NCBI GenBank assembly: GCA_003164305.1
Contig: PLSZ01000467.1
Span: 1 to 7,212, forward strand
DNA from: Acetobacteraceae bacterium
GTDB lineage: Bacteria; Pseudomonadota; Alphaproteobacteria; Acetobacterales; Acetobacteraceae
Length of the DNA stretch: 7,212 nucleotides
Reading direction: 5' to 3'
The notes beneath the pieces were generated by a model that was not told the origin of the DNA, did no database searches, and saw only the letters and a program-made list of their open reading frames with translations. Positions within the stretch are counted from its first letter, which is position 1; each line of letters begins with the position of its first letter. Made by a program: the position numbers and the translations under genes. Positions 6,977-7,212 of the stretch are shown piece by piece.

Positions 6977-7007
6977 TTGACAACACCGCCTCCCTTCCTG
7001 GCACACT
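6977..7007 (+). promoter_or_regulatory. Candidate promoter for the downstream (miaB-like) gene
   Basis: TTGACA at 6977-6982 is a perfect -35 hexamer. The best -10 is weak: CACACT at 7002-7007, matching TATAAT at three positions, with a 19-bp spacer. It points toward the gene starting at 7125 and would give a leader of about 110 nt. Alphaproteobacterial -10 boxes are often loose, so this is plausible but unproven. Confidence 0.3.
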
Positions 7008-7124
7008 CCCTCCGCCAACCGGAGTCCATATTGCACGCACCCGCTTGACCAGGGGCTCAGCCCCAACGATGTCTCCCGCCGTTCCAGCCGGGCTGTTCCG
7101 GTTGGGTGTGGCGGAGTTTGGTCA

Positions 7125-7212
7125 ATGACCGGCGCGGACCAGGCAATCACGATCCTTCGGACGTCCCATGAACCCGCGCGCAAGCGTCTGCACGTCATCA
7201 CCTGGGGTTGCC
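7125..7212 (+). CDS. miaB: Start of a radical-SAM tRNA methylthiotransferase, probably MiaB (cut by the window end)
   Basis: Only the first 29 codons are inside the window. After a variable opening (MTGADQAITILRTS), residues 19-29 read RKRLHVITWGC, the first strand of the N-terminal methylthiotransferase domain, ending at the first cysteine that in this family binds the auxiliary iron-sulfur cluster. The next base, C, allows the Q of the usual GCQMN motif. MiaB adds a methylthio group to isopentenylated A37 of tRNAs reading UNN codons, using S-adenosylmethionine and two iron-sulfur clusters. CGGAG (7112-7116) lies 8 nt before the ATG, which is good spacing, and GGTCAATGACC, a short palindrome, spans the start codon. 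The related MtaB has a similar T-x-GC start and cannot be excluded from 29 residues; RimO (usually LGC) is less likely. Confidence 0.72.
   Translation, partial: MTGADQAITILRTSHEPARKRLHVITWGC

Larger units (their letters stand above)
6648..7124. other. Intergenic region between aapP and the putative miaB, no gene
   Basis: No credible gene was found in these 477 bases on either strand. Open frames exist in several phases, but their translations are proline- and arginine-rich, or read straight through repeats. One minus-strand frame gives the phrase DPRVKPEED, which arises from the hairpin at 6751-6771 and is a familiar false product of this repeat class. In order, the region holds a short inverted repeat (6668-6709), a two-hairpin repeat element (6746-6853), a degraded repeat arm (6869-6908), a GC-rich pyrimidine-heavy stretch (about 6928-6968), a TTGACA box (6977-6982), and small hairpins such as CTCCG-CCAAC-CGGAG (7010-7024) and GGGGC-TCA-GCCCC (7052-7064). 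Confidence 0.7.

Noticed and set aside
6654..7040. 128-residue minus-strand open frame after aapP
   Set aside because: It runs through both hairpins of the repeat element, giving the phrase DPRVKPEED that is a known artefact of this repeat class, and is otherwise proline-, arginine- and glycine-rich.
6734..7058. GAGCCCCTG (6734-6742) and its complement CAGGGGCTC (7050-7058) as ends of a small mobile element
   Set aside because: Nine matching bases in about 500 bp of GC-rich DNA is near chance, the match does not extend, and no target-site duplication flanks it.
6827..7128. Two overlapping + strand open frames (6827-7048 and 6859-7128)
   Set aside because: Both start inside or beside the repeat element, have proline-rich translations without motifs, and the second overlaps the better-supported methylthiotransferase start.
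1..7212. CRISPR array, tRNA or rRNA gene, insertion sequence, toxin-antitoxin or defence genes
   Set aside because: No regularly spaced repeats, cloverleaf-like segment, transposase motifs or paired small genes were seen on either strand.

Overview
The window reads as ordinary chromosomal DNA from a GC-rich alphaproteobacterium. Two things point to Rhodospirillales/Acetobacteraceae-like bacteria: the complete aap (general L-amino acid permease) gene order, and intergenic hairpin repeats of the 'CTCGGGCTTGACCCGAG' kind. That taxonomic placement is an inference from gene style and was not searched. All convincing genes lie on the + strand.

Layout. Positions 1-263 are a leader region with an AT-richer stretch (about 125-200), a perfect 14-bp palindrome, and possibly the first codons of a divergent gene leaving the left edge. 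Positions 264-2300 encode a 678-residue SARP-type regulator: an N-terminal winged helix and BTAD domain, a TolB-like middle, and a C-terminal TPR array. A 143-bp gap follows, holding a 9-bp direct repeat and a GC-rich hairpin. Then comes the four-gene operon aapJ (2444-3466, periplasmic binding protein), aapQ (3518-4729) and aapM (4734-5873, two permeases) and aapP (5889-6647, ATPase). Positions 6648-7124 are non-coding: an imperfect inverted repeat just after aapP, a two-hairpin REP/BIME-like element, a degraded repeat arm, and a perfect TTGACA box. At 7125 a new gene begins and runs off the window. Its first 29 codons end in the T-x-G-C motif of the methylthiotransferase family, most likely miaB.

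How the genes work together. AapJ captures L-amino acids in the periplasm and delivers them to the AapQ/AapM channel in the inner membrane. Two copies of AapP hydrolyse ATP to drive import. The SARP-type protein lies directly upstream in the same orientation and is a plausible but unproven local regulator. The 51-nt gap between aapJ and aapQ can fold into a long stem that buries the aapQ ribosome-binding site, which would make binding protein more abundant than permease.

No wholly new system is evident. The points most worth checking are the SARP-TolB-TPR regulator beside aap, the aapJ-aapQ stem, the repeat and hairpin ahead of aapJ, the C9 tract inside the regulator, and the REP-like element between aapP and the putative miaB.
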